Shown here: positions 6,783 through 12,984 of the stretch, one piece after another
Layout of the letters: each line of letters starts with the position of its first letter
Numbering within the stretch: position 1 is the stretch's first letter
Assembly (NCBI GenBank): GCA_036404255.1
Contig: DASWOP010000192.1
Location: 1-17,053 of the forward strand
Direction: 5' to 3'
Length of the DNA stretch: 17,053 nt
DNA from: JARLFX01 sp036404255
Lineage (GTDB): Bacteria > Acidobacteriota > Terriglobia > Terriglobales > Acidobacteriaceae
The notes under the pieces: generated by a model
The model's input: only the letters and a program-made list of their open reading frames with translations
What the model was told of the DNA's origin: nothing
The model's database searches: none
Position numbers and translations under genes: made by a program

Positions 6783-8031
6783 ATATTGTGCTCATATTGT
6801 GCAGGAATTCCTGGTTGTTCCGAGTCTTCCCCAGCTTGTCCGTCAGCAGTTCCATCGCCTCAACAGGCGACAGCGGATTCAGCACCTTGCGCAGAATCCA
6901 CGTTCGCTGCAGATCTTCCTTCGGGATCAGCAACTCTTCCTTACGCGTACCACTGCGCTGGATGTCGATTGCCGGGAAGACGCGCTTGTCGACCAGCTTG
7001 CGATCCAGAATGATTTCCATGTTACCCGTGCCCTTGAACTCTTCGAAGATGACTTCGTCCATGCGGGAACCGGTATCCACGAGCGCCGTTGCGCAGATCG
7101 TCAGTGAACCGCCCTCTTCAATGTTTCGCGCCGCGCCGAAGAACCGTTTCGGGCGCTGTAGCGCATTGGAGTCAACACCGCCTGAGAGCACCTTGCCCGA
7201 GGGCGGCACAATCGTGTTGTAAGCGCGCGCCAGCCGCGTAATGGAATCCAGCAGGATCACCACGTCGCGCTTGTGCTCCACCAGCCGCTTGGCCTTCTCG
7301 ATCACCATCTCGGCGACCTGTACGTGGCGTGCCGCCGGCTCGTCGAACGTCGAACTGATCACCTCGCCCTTCACCGAACGCTGCATGTCCGTCACTTCTT
7401 CCGGGCGCTCGTCGATCAGCAGAACGATCAGCACCACCTCCGGATGATTGGTCGTGATCGAGTTCGCGATCGACTGGAGCAGCACCGTCTTACCGGTACG
7501 CGGCGGGGCCACGATCAGCCCGCGCTGTCCCTTGCCGATGGGCGTCAAAAGGTCCATCACGCGGCCACTCAGGGCCTCCCGCGTGGTCTCCAGTTTGATC
7601 CGGTCCTGCGGATACAGCGGCGTCAGGTTGTCGAACAGAATCTTGTTGCGCGTCTCTTCGGGCGACTCAAAGTTGATCGCCTCGATCTTTACCAGCGCAA
7701 AGTACTTCTCCCCCTCATGCGGCGGCCGCACATTGCCGCTGATGGTATCGCCCGTCTTCAGGTCGAATTTGCGGATCTGCGATGGCGAGACATAAATATC
7801 ATCCGGGCCCGGCAGGTAGTTGTAGTCCGGCGAGCGCAAAAAGCCATAACCGTCTGGCAAAATCTCCAGCACGCCTTCAGCGAAGATGTGTCCTTCCTTT
7901 TCGCTCTGGGCCTGCAAAATCTTGAAGATCAGGTCCTGCTTACGCAGTGCGCTCGTACCCGGAATTTCAAGGGCGCGAGCCAGTTTGCCAAGTTCGGCGA
8001 TGCTTTTTTCTTTCAATTCGGAGATTGTCAT
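6781..8031 (-). CDS. rho: Transcription termination factor Rho
   Basis: A 416-residue hexameric RNA-dependent ATPase/helicase that ends untranslated transcripts. It has a SAP-like helical N-terminus (about 1-45) and an OB/cold-shock primary RNA site (about 48-118) with DGYGFLRSP at 60-68. The RecA-type motor has the Walker A motif APPRTGKT at 175-182, LLIDERPEEVTD at 204-215, the Walker B region VVILLDSITRLARAYN at 257-272 and the Q-loop region VDSNALQRPKRFFGAARN at 286-303. It lacks the long acidic or basic insertions seen in actinobacterial and some other Rho proteins. Start ATG at 8029-8031 is supported by AGGTGA about 7 nt upstream. A promoter candidate lies at 8121-8150 and a hairpin terminator follows the stop. 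Confidence 0.97.
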   Translation of the reverse strand: MTISELKEKSIAELGKLARALEIPGTSALRKQDLIFKILQAQSEKEGHIFAEGVLEILPDGYGFLRSPDYNYLPGPDDIYVSPSQIRKFDLKTGDTISGNVRPPHEGEKYFALVKIEAINFESPEETRNKILFDNLTPLYPQDRIKLETTREALSGRVMDLLTPIGKGQRGLIVAPPRTGKTVLLQSIANSITTNHPEVVLIVLLIDERPEEVTDMQRSVKGEVISSTFDEPAARHVQVAEMVIEKAKRLVEHKRDVVILLDSITRLARAYNTIVPPSGKVLSGGVDSNALQRPKRFFGAARNIEEGGSLTICATALVDTGSRMDEVIFEEFKGTGNMEIILDRKLVDKRVFPAIDIQRSGTRKEELLIPKEDLQRTWILRKVLNPLSPVEAMELLTDKLGKTRNNQEFLHNMSTI

Positions 8032-8120
8032 TCTTCACCTGCTGGAAATTTGTATGGAGGGAGGGTAAGGCTGGGTTGCGGAAGGGATGCGATTGGATCG
8101 GTAAGGAAGGTAGTGAGTGG

Positions 8121-8150
8121 AGTGTACTTCAGAAACTTTTGCGGACACAA
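8121..8150 (-). promoter_or_regulatory. Candidate sigma70-type promoter of rho
   Basis: Read on the - strand: TTGTGT (8145-8150), 18-nt spacer, TACACT (8121-8126). Transcription would start near 8114, giving a leader of about 80 nt before rho. The match is fair and the position is right, in the 245-nt gap between rpoZ and rho. Confidence 0.4.
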
Positions 8151-8236
8151 CTGAAATCTTCTGCGTTGAATTCTACCTTCGCCCCTACCCATCGCGCCTA
8201 CACGGAATTTGGTTCCGGTGGCTGCTGAATGGGTGC

Positions 8237-8252
8237 CTGACCTTGCGGTCAG
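8237..8252. other. Small hairpin downstream of rpoZ
   Basis: CTGACC-TTGC-GGTCAG forms a perfect 6-bp stem with a 4-nt loop, 24 bases beyond the rpoZ stop. No T-run follows on the - strand, so termination here is uncertain. It may only stabilise the 3' end of the rpoZ message. Confidence 0.4.
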
Positions 8253-8276
8253 CGGGGCGACGGTTGAGAACTGAAA

Positions 8277-8498
8277 CTAGGCTGCGCGGCGCTGCGACGT
8301 TGCTTCCACGCCGGTTGCTGAAACAGCAGATACGCTCATCGGCACAGTGTCCTTAAAGCGATCAAATACCTCGTTCGTTGTGTCCTGCACACGGGTGTTC
8401 GGCTTGTGCAGTTTGCGGGTCGCCTTGCTTGCCAGTTGACAAAGCTCATAGCGATTGTTCACGTGGGTCAGTGCTCCGAAAATCAGATCGGATCTCAT
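8277..8498 (-). CDS. rpoZ: DNA-directed RNA polymerase omega subunit
   Basis: A 73-residue omega subunit, which helps fold and hold the beta' subunit. The core MRSDLIFGAL followed by NNRYELCQLASKATRKL (14-30) matches the omega pattern of a short helix, N-R-Y/F-x-L, then a basic helix. TTNEVFDRF (40-48) corresponds to the conserved segment after the loop, and the last about 20 residues are a variable tail. The start at 8498 is fixed by an excellent Shine-Dalgarno (GGAGG, 8 nt upstream). The frame stays open further upstream to a GTG at 8594, but that extension is not part of the family. It stands alone here, without the gmk gene that often precedes rpoZ. A promoter candidate lies about 370 nt upstream. 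Confidence 0.85.
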   Translation of the reverse strand: MRSDLIFGALTHVNNRYELCQLASKATRKLHKPNTRVQDTTNEVFDRFKDTVPMSVSAVSATGVEATSQRRAA

Positions 8499-8676
8499 AT
8501 CAAATTCCTCCAATTCACAGTTGGACAGTCGTCCTGTATCTTGCCACGCAGTCATGCTGGCGTAGGCTTGCTCTTCTACTTGCTTGTGGAACACTTCGGC
8601 GGAGTGGAAGGCGGGGACGTCGATCCAGCGTACCGATTCAAAAACCTTTGTATCTAAACAACTTGTCTCTCTGGAT

Positions 8677-8727
8677 CAGCGTCTTCCGGGGTTCGCCCGA
8701 TGAAAACCACTCTTCCATTAGACGCTG
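8677..8727 (-). other. Stem-loop in the putative rpoZ leader
   Basis: CAGCGTCT (8677-8684) pairs perfectly with AGACGCTG (8720-8727). Inside is a smaller stem CGGG (8687-8690) with CCCG (8696-8699). It lies within the leader expected from the 8865-8893 promoter, about 180 nt upstream of rpoZ. There is no adjoining T-run. Confidence 0.5.
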
Positions 8728-8864
8728 CGGAGCCACTTCGGATGCCGGTATTTTTTGCCACCCATTCCTGCCGTTTTTGACAGAAGGAAAACTGGCTCAA
8801 CCGGTCCTGATGCGGGGCTTACTTATGCGGCATATCAAAAACTTTTGCCGTCACCGCACCATCA

Positions 8865-8893
8865 AAACTAGCGTGAGAACTTACCGAAGTCAA
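8865..8893 (-). promoter_or_regulatory. Candidate promoter of rpoZ
   Basis: On the - strand: TTGACT (8888-8893), exactly 17 nt, then TAGTTT (8865-8870). This is the best - strand promoter match between comM and rpoZ. It predicts a start near 8858 and a leader of about 360 nt. Confidence 0.5.
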
Positions 8894-8947
8894 TACCTTT
8901 TTTAGAACTCTCATGTGGATTTATACGGAAAATGGAATGTTTTCCAC

Positions 8948-8984
8948 TTGATTTTCATATTTATCAATAACTTATAATGGTCAA
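8948..8984. promoter_or_regulatory. Overlapping promoter-like hexamers on both strands
   Basis: On the + strand TTGATT (8948-8953) and a perfect TATAAT (8973-8978) are 19 nt apart. On the - strand TTGACC (8979-8984) and AAATAT (8957-8962) are 16 nt apart. The + strand promoter would run into the 3' end of comM as antisense. The - strand one would add to the rpoZ leader. Both could be chance matches in AT-rich DNA. Confidence 0.25.
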
Positions 8985-9026
8985 CTGTTTACTTCTGTGC
9001 GTCCTGCCAATCTATCCATTCTCGCC

Positions 9027-10619
9027 TCAAGCCCAGTAACTTCGGTCCAAAGTCCGGTACTGGATCGCCTCTGCGATGTGCTTGACCTCAATATCCTGCG
9101 CCGCCTCCAGGTCCGCAATCGTCCTCGCCAGCTTCAGAATCCGGTCATGCGCCCGGGCGCTCAGCCCCTGCTGCTGCATCGCCCGCTCCAGTAGCCGCTC
9201 CGCATCCGAATTGAGCTCGCAATACGTCCTGATCTGTCGTGTAGCCATCTGCGCGTTGGCAAATATCTGCTTCGCCATCGGCCCACCCCGCTTCTGCATC
9301 TGCTCCATATCCTCGGCAAACCGCTCATGCTGCCGCCCTCGTGCCGCCAGCACCCGCGCCCGTATCTCGGCAGAACCCTCCGCCGCCGAACCGCCCCGCA
9401 GCTCCTTATATTGCACCGCCGGCACCTCAATATGGATATCGATCCGGTCCAGCAGCGGCCCGGACACCTTGGACACGTACCGCTGAATCATCGGCGGCGT
9501 ACACATGCACTCGCGGCTCTTGTCGTTGAAGTAGCCGCACGGGCACGGATTCATCGCCGCCGCCAGCATGAACCGCGCCGGGAAGCTCAGGCTCATCGAC
9601 GCCCGCGCAATGGTCACCTGGCCATCCTCTAGCGGCTGCCGCATCACCTCCAGCACATTGCGCGGAAACTCCGGCAACTCATCCAGAAACAGCAGTCCGT
9701 TATGCGCCAGCGAAACCTCGCCCGGCCGCGGCACCATGCCGCCGCCGATCAGCCCCGCGTCAGAGATCGTGTGGTGCGGCGAGCGAAAGGGCCTGTGCGT
9801 CACCAGCCCGCGCTCTGAATCCAGCACGCCCGCGACCGAATGAATCTTGGTCGTCTCCAGCGCCTCATCGAAACTCAGAGGCGTCAGGATCGATGGCAAC
9901 CGCTTCGCCAGCATCGTCTTGCCGGAGCCCGGAGGCCCGATCATCAGAATGTTGTGTCCGCCCGCCGCCGCAACCTCCAGCGCGCGCTTCGCCACATGCT
10001 GCCCGCGCACATCCTTGAAGTCCAGCGTCGACTGGCTCAACTCGTTCAGCAGCTCTTTCTGGTTTGACGCCAGCGGTATCGGCAACTGCCCCGTGCTCTC
10101 TGCCGTGTTCAGCAGCTCGCGCACCTCCAGCAGCGAATGCACCGGATAGACATTCACGCCATCCACCACCGCCGCCTCGCGCGCATTTGCCGCCGGCACA
10201 ATCAGATGAGGAATCTTGTTCTCGCGCGCCGCAATCGCAATCGGCAGCATGCCCTGCACCGCCCGCAGACTGCCGTCCAGCCCAAGCTCACCCACCAGCA
10301 GGAAGTCGCGCACATCCTTCATCTGGATCGCGCCGTAAGCGCCAAGGATGCCGATGGCAATCGGCAGATCAAAGCCCGAGCCTTCTTTCTTGATATCAGC
10401 CGGAGCCAGGTTGATCGTGATCCGCGTCTGCGGCAGATCGAAGCCCGAGTTGCGAATCGCAGACCGCACCCGGTCACGGCTCTCGCGTACCGCTGCGTCC
10501 GGCAAGCCGACTGTGTTGAAGATTTCCTTGTCCGTCTTATACCCGGCGTAGTCCACTTCCACGTCGATGATGTTCGCGTCTATGCCGTAAACGGCCGCGC
10601 TCCGCGCCTTAAAAAGCAT
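9027..10619 (-). CDS. comM: ComM/YifB family Mg-chelatase-like AAA+ ATPase
   Basis: A 530-residue ComM-type protein. In Vibrio and Haemophilus this hexameric helicase promotes branch migration during natural transformation, but it is also widespread in bacteria not known to be competent. An N-terminal ChlI-like/Lon-S5-like domain (about 1-180) precedes the AAA+ core with Walker A GPPGSGKT (228-235) and Walker B LLFLDELPEF (309-318). NPCPCGYF (357-364) with later CMC gives a four-cysteine cluster (about 359, 361, 371, 373), followed by LLDRIDIH (389-396) and the C-terminal Mg_chelatase_C region. I start at ATG 10617-10619, which has an AAGGAA ribosome site, gives the family-typical MLFKARSAAVYG and excludes 20 unconserved upstream residues. 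It is divergent from the HEAT-repeat gene across 107 nt. Confidence 0.94.
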   Translation of the reverse strand: MLFKARSAAVYGIDANIIDVEVDYAGYKTDKEIFNTVGLPDAAVRESRDRVRSAIRNSGFDLPQTRITINLAPADIKKEGSGFDLPIAIGILGAYGAIQMKDVRDFLLVGELGLDGSLRAVQGMLPIAIAARENKIPHLIVPAANAREAAVVDGVNVYPVHSLLEVRELLNTAESTGQLPIPLASNQKELLNELSQSTLDFKDVRGQHVAKRALEVAAAGGHNILMIGPPGSGKTMLAKRLPSILTPLSFDEALETTKIHSVAGVLDSERGLVTHRPFRSPHHTISDAGLIGGGMVPRPGEVSLAHNGLLFLDELPEFPRNVLEVMRQPLEDGQVTIARASMSLSFPARFMLAAAMNPCPCGYFNDKSRECMCTPPMIQRYVSKVSGPLLDRIDIHIEVPAVQYKELRGGSAAEGSAEIRARVLAARGRQHERFAEDMEQMQKRGGPMAKQIFANAQMATRQIRTYCELNSDAERLLERAMQQQGLSARAHDRILKLARTIADLEAAQDIEVKHIAEAIQYRTLDRSYWA

Positions 10620-10726
10620 TCGTTCCTTAGCCGTTCTTGTGTAGACAGCAATTAACTGGGGGAGGCAGTGTTTGGCCAAAGTTTAGCATCTCACTGCATG
10701 TATATGCGCTATCTGGAGTGTGCACG

Positions 10727-11725
10727 ATGAAGAAACCCAGCATTTCCCTTGTCTCGCGGCCTCTCACCGCCGCCCTTTTGTTTTCCTCTTTGCTCTCATT
10801 ACCCGCAGTTGCACAGACCGCGACGCCCCCAGCCGCCGCTTCTCCATCCACACCGGCACCAGCCGCAAACGATGCACCGCCTGTCCCGCAAAGCGACGCC
10901 ACCGTAGTCGGCGACAAGACCCCGATTGATCGCACCCATCGCAAACCCTCGCAGAATGTCGAAGAAGCCTGGTCCATGCTGAAGACCGCGGTAGCAGATC
11001 AAAAGAAGTCCGATGACCGTGTGGAGTCTATCGGTGCCATCGGTACCATCCAGGGCTCGCCCGTCGCACACAAGATCATCAGCGATGCGTTGAACGATCC
11101 CAATCTTGACGTTCGCATCGCCGCCATCATCGCCGTAGGCACGCTGAGAGACAAAGGCCTCCTGGGCAAGGTCCGCGAGATGATGGCCGATAAGGAACCG
11201 CAGATCGTCTTCACCGCTGCCATCACCCTCTGGAAGCTCGGCGACAAATCGGGTGAAGACATTCTCATGAGCGTTGCTCAGGGCGACCGTCAGGCCGGCG
11301 TCGGCATGCTCAAGGGCAGTGAGCGCAAGATGAACAAAGACCTCCACAACCCCACCAAGCTTGCCGAGATGGGTGCTCGCCAGGGCGCAGGCTACATTCT
11401 CGGCCCCTTTGGTTACGGCATTGCCGCATGGGACTACGCCCGCCAGCATCCAGGTGAAAATCCGCGGGTCTCGGCAATTACTCTTCTGGATGAAGAGAAG
11501 ACGCCGAATGTCCACACCACCCTGATCCTTGCGCTCGGCGACAAGGATGCGCAGGTGCGCACCGCGGCAGCCCGCGCCCTCGGAAGCTATCGCACCAAAG
11601 ATACCGCCACCAGCCTGCTTGCCGCCTTTGACGATCCCAAACTCTCGGTTCGTCTGGTTAGCGCAGCTTCCTACATTCGCATTAACTCAGCCGAGACAGT
11701 TCGCCGCGTCGCCGTGAAGAAATAG
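10727..11725 (+). CDS. Secreted HEAT-repeat protein
   Basis: A 332-residue exported protein of unknown job. It begins with a clear signal peptide: MKKP, a basic region, a hydrophobic core LTAALLFSSLLSL, and a probable cut after AVA at about residue 29. A low-complexity Ala/Pro/Thr linker (30-60) follows. HEAT/PBS-lyase-type helical repeats are visible at about 78-140 (RVESIGAIGTI, DVRIAAIIAVGTL) and 145-180 (QIVFTAAITLWKLGD), and again at about 262-330 (VHTTLILALGDKD, QVRTAAARALGSY, SVRLVSAASYIRI). A distinct central insert (about 185-250) contains a glycine-rich apolar stretch, GARQGAGYILGPFGYGIAAW. Such repeats normally bind proteins; no catalytic motif is seen. Start ATG 10727 has GGAG 8 nt upstream; the longer TTG frame would bury the signal peptide. 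It converges with the next gene over 6 nt. Confidence 0.82.
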   Translation: MKKPSISLVSRPLTAALLFSSLLSLPAVAQTATPPAAASPSTPAPAANDAPPVPQSDATVVGDKTPIDRTHRKPSQNVEEAWSMLKTAVADQKKSDDRVESIGAIGTIQGSPVAHKIISDALNDPNLDVRIAAIIAVGTLRDKGLLGKVREMMADKEPQIVFTAAITLWKLGDKSGEDILMSVAQGDRQAGVGMLKGSERKMNKDLHNPTKLAEMGARQGAGYILGPFGYGIAAWDYARQHPGENPRVSAITLLDEEKTPNVHTTLILALGDKDAQVRTAAARALGSYRTKDTATSLLAAFDDPKLSVRLVSAASYIRINSAETVRRVAVKK

Positions 11726-11731
11726 CTTCGC

Positions 11732-12511
11732 CTAATCCGCAGCAAACTGTCCGCAGATCAGATGGCTTATCACCGGCATCTGTAGCACGCCGTTCTGCGC
11801 GTGCCTGCGGAAGAGTTCGGTGAGCCCTGCCCGCATCGCTTCGTAGCCTGGATCGCCATCGAGAGGAGCGCAGGAGAGTGATCGCGTCTGTCCTTCCAGC
11901 ATCGCCAGCGTCATCGCCTCCGTACTCTCGATCGTCTCGCGCAGCACACAACTTCCGTTGCCAAAGAAGATCTCCGGCTCGTCGTAAACCTTGAACCGCG
12001 AAGTCGTCTCCGCATACGCAGGAGTCGTGCGCAGCAATAAATCTTCATACTCCCGCTCCAGGGGAGTATCGCCCCTGCGTCTCCCCACGCTGGCCAATAT
12101 CACCCATCCATGCGCCTTCAGAATGCGCTTGAATTCCACTCTCGCGCGCTCCGCATCGAACCAGTGAAACGCTCGTCCCGCGGCAACAAAATCCACGCAG
12201 CCAGCTGCAAGCGTCGTCTCTTCCGCGCTCGCCATCACCGTCTGCAATGCAGGATATTGCGCCTGCATCTTCATGCACTCTGCCATCATCTCCGCATTCG
12301 GCTCCACTGCAATCACCCTGTTTCCATGCGCCAGGAAGAGCTCTGCGAGCATCCCAGTGCCTGCGCCGATGTCTGCGATCACATGCTCTTTGCGCAGACC
12401 GCACTTCGCCTCCATCACTGCGATCAGTTGCATCGAGTAGCGGCTGCGATACTTCGTATAGTCGTTTGCACGTCCGCTGAATTTTTCTTTCTCGTCACTC
12501 TCATCGCTCAT
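11732..12511 (-). CDS. Class I SAM-dependent methyltransferase (Methyltransf_11-like)
   Basis: A 259-residue cytosolic enzyme with the Rossmann-like methyltransferase fold. Motif I IADIGAGTGML (45-55) binds S-adenosylmethionine, and the acidic end of strand 2 is VEPN (69-72). A motif with aromatic residues, AFHWFD (114-119), follows strand 4, then FKRILKAHGWVIL (127-139). The N-terminal KFSGRANDYTKYR is typical of the UbiE/ubiquinone-type small-molecule methyltransferase group. The C-terminal half is the variable part that sets the substrate, so the substrate cannot be named. The gene ends 6 nt from the convergent HEAT-repeat gene with no room for a private terminator. The start lacks a Shine-Dalgarno but has TAGGCT 6 nt upstream. 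It is divergent from the H1-like gene across about 185 nt. Confidence 0.85.
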   Translation of the reverse strand: MSDESDEKEKFSGRANDYTKYRSRYSMQLIAVMEAKCGLRKEHVIADIGAGTGMLAELFLAHGNRVIAVEPNAEMMAECMKMQAQYPALQTVMASAEETTLAAGCVDFVAAGRAFHWFDAERARVEFKRILKAHGWVILASVGRRRGDTPLEREYEDLLLRTTPAYAETTSRFKVYDEPEIFFGNGSCVLRETIESTEAMTLAMLEGQTRSLSCAPLDGDPGYEAMRAGLTELFRRHAQNGVLQMPVISHLICGQFAAD

Positions 12512-12517
12512 GTTGCA

Positions 12518-12523
12518 AGCCTA
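12518..12523 (-). promoter_or_regulatory. Candidate -10 box for a leaderless methyltransferase transcript
   Basis: Read on the - strand, TAGGCT is followed by 6 nt and the ATG at 12511, with no ribosome site. The same hexamer and spacing occur before ribE. Confidence 0.35.
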
Positions 12524-12525
12524 TC

Positions 12526-12597
12526 GGGTGAGTCAAAATTAAGCACACGCGGGTGGCAAAATGTCTCCCGTGTCGTTTGCAAAAAGCACACTCACCC
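12526..12597. other. Nested inverted repeat between divergent genes, followed by a T-tract
   Basis: GGGTGAGT (12526-12533) pairs perfectly with ACTCACCC (12590-12597). Inside, ACACGcGGG (12545-12553) pairs with CCCGTGT (12567-12573) apart from one bulged C. A T-run (12601-12607) follows at once on the + strand, just before the -35 box of the H1-like gene. It could be an intrinsic terminator, a cruciform operator, or an AT-rich upstream element of the promoter. Confidence 0.5.
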
Positions 12598-12608
12598 TCA
12601 TTTTTTTC

Positions 12609-12637
12609 TTGACATCAATTTGGCGGAAAACTATACA
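12609..12637 (+). promoter_or_regulatory. Strong sigma70-type promoter of the H1-like gene
   Basis: A perfect TTGACA (12609-12614), a 17-nt spacer, then TATACA (12632-12637). A T-run lies directly upstream and may act as an UP-like element. The start is expected near 12644, giving a leader of about 53 nt. This is the closest match to consensus seen in the window. Confidence 0.8.
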
Positions 12638-12655
12638 TTCGATAGCTGCAATACA

Positions 12656-12680
12656 TTGTGTTGTGGCACACAAGCAACAC
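12656..12680 (+). other. Alternative small hairpins in the H1-like gene leader
   Basis: TTGTGT (12656-12661) can pair with ACACAA (12668-12673). GTGTTG (12658-12663) can instead pair with CAACAC (12675-12680). The two 6-bp stems exclude each other and both end just before the ribosome site GGGAG (12685-12689). Confidence 0.35.
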
Positions 12681-12696
12681 CAAAGGGAGAATAGTT

Positions 12697-12816
12697 ATGG
12701 CAACCAAGAAAAAGGCAGCGAAGAAGGCAGTGAAGAAGGCCGTCAAAAAGGCACCCGCGAAGAAGGCTGTAAAGAAGGCCGTCAAGAAGGCAACCAAGAA
12801 GGCTGCAAAGAAGTAG
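12697..12816 (+). CDS. 39-residue lysine-rich histone H1-like DNA-binding protein
   Basis: A very small protein, ATG 12697 to TAG 12814-12816, missed by usual length cut-offs. It begins MATKKKAAKKAVKKAVKKAP and consists almost entirely of tetrads of the form A-x-K-K. There are 19 lysines in 39 residues, the rest are nearly all alanine, valine and threonine, and a single proline breaks the series at residue 20. This is the composition of eukaryotic histone H1 tails and of bacterial H1-like proteins (Hc1/Hc2, AlgP and HU C-terminal tails), which bind and condense DNA without sequence preference. Real expression is supported by a near-consensus promoter, a good ribosome site (GGGAG, 7 nt upstream) and a strong terminator hairpin 31 bases after the stop. 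The nucleoid role is inferred from composition. Confidence 0.85.
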   Translation: MATKKKAAKKAVKKAVKKAPAKKAVKKAVKKATKKAAKK

Positions 12817-12840
12817 TAACGGGTCCGCTTCACTTAAGGC

Positions 12841-12880
12841 AACACATACGGGGAACGCGAGAGCGTTCCCCGTAGTGTTT
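12841..12880 (+). terminator. Terminator of the H1-like gene
   Basis: A perfect 11-bp stem ACGGGGAACGC (12848-12858) with GCGTTCCCCGT (12863-12873) closes on a GAGA tetraloop. One further T-A pair and, past a single bulged A, five more pairs (AACAC with GTGTT) extend it to about 17 bp. The U-tail is short (TGTTT), but the stem is very stable. Confidence 0.85.
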
Positions 12881-12970
12881 AACCCAGTATCCATGCGGGT
12901 ATTTCGCAACCTCTGAAAATCCCGCATCTCATCCGCACTCACTCGCTTCTCACAATCCTGCATCACGCAG

Positions 12971-12976
12971 TATCCT
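12971..12976 (+). promoter_or_regulatory. Candidate -10 box for a leaderless rsmE transcript
   Basis: TATCCT ends 8 nt before the rsmE ATG, the same layout as at ftsY. There is no Shine-Dalgarno in between and no strong -35 box. Confidence 0.35.
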
Positions 12977-12984
12977 TACACTCG

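Larger units (their letters stand above)
8499..9026. other. 528-base gene-free region upstream of rpoZ
   Basis: This stretch holds no gene I can support. Its rpoZ-proximal third (8499-8640) is open in frame with rpoZ and has high GC3 in its upstream part. The rest is AT-richer than any nearby region. It holds a good - strand promoter candidate (8865-8893), a long-range 8-bp stem (8677-8727) and a cluster of promoter-like hexamers on both strands (8948-8984). I interpret most of it as the rpoZ promoter and leader plus the 3' flank of comM. Confidence 0.6.

Noticed and set aside
7273..8154. A 293-codon + strand frame opposite rho
   Set aside because: Arg/His/Gln-rich composition typical of an antisense shadow; rho is certain on the - strand.
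8687..8699. GGTTCG motif resembling a tRNA T-arm upstream of rpoZ
   Set aside because: Only a 4-bp stem is present and no acceptor, D or anticodon arms surround it.
8378..8905. A 175-codon + strand frame opposite and upstream of rpoZ
   Set aside because: No codon bias like the real genes, many cysteines and arginines, no motif, and it crosses the rpoZ gene and leader.
10620..10679. Longer comM start
   Set aside because: ATG 10619 has a good ribosome site and matches the family N-terminus; the extra 20 residues do not.
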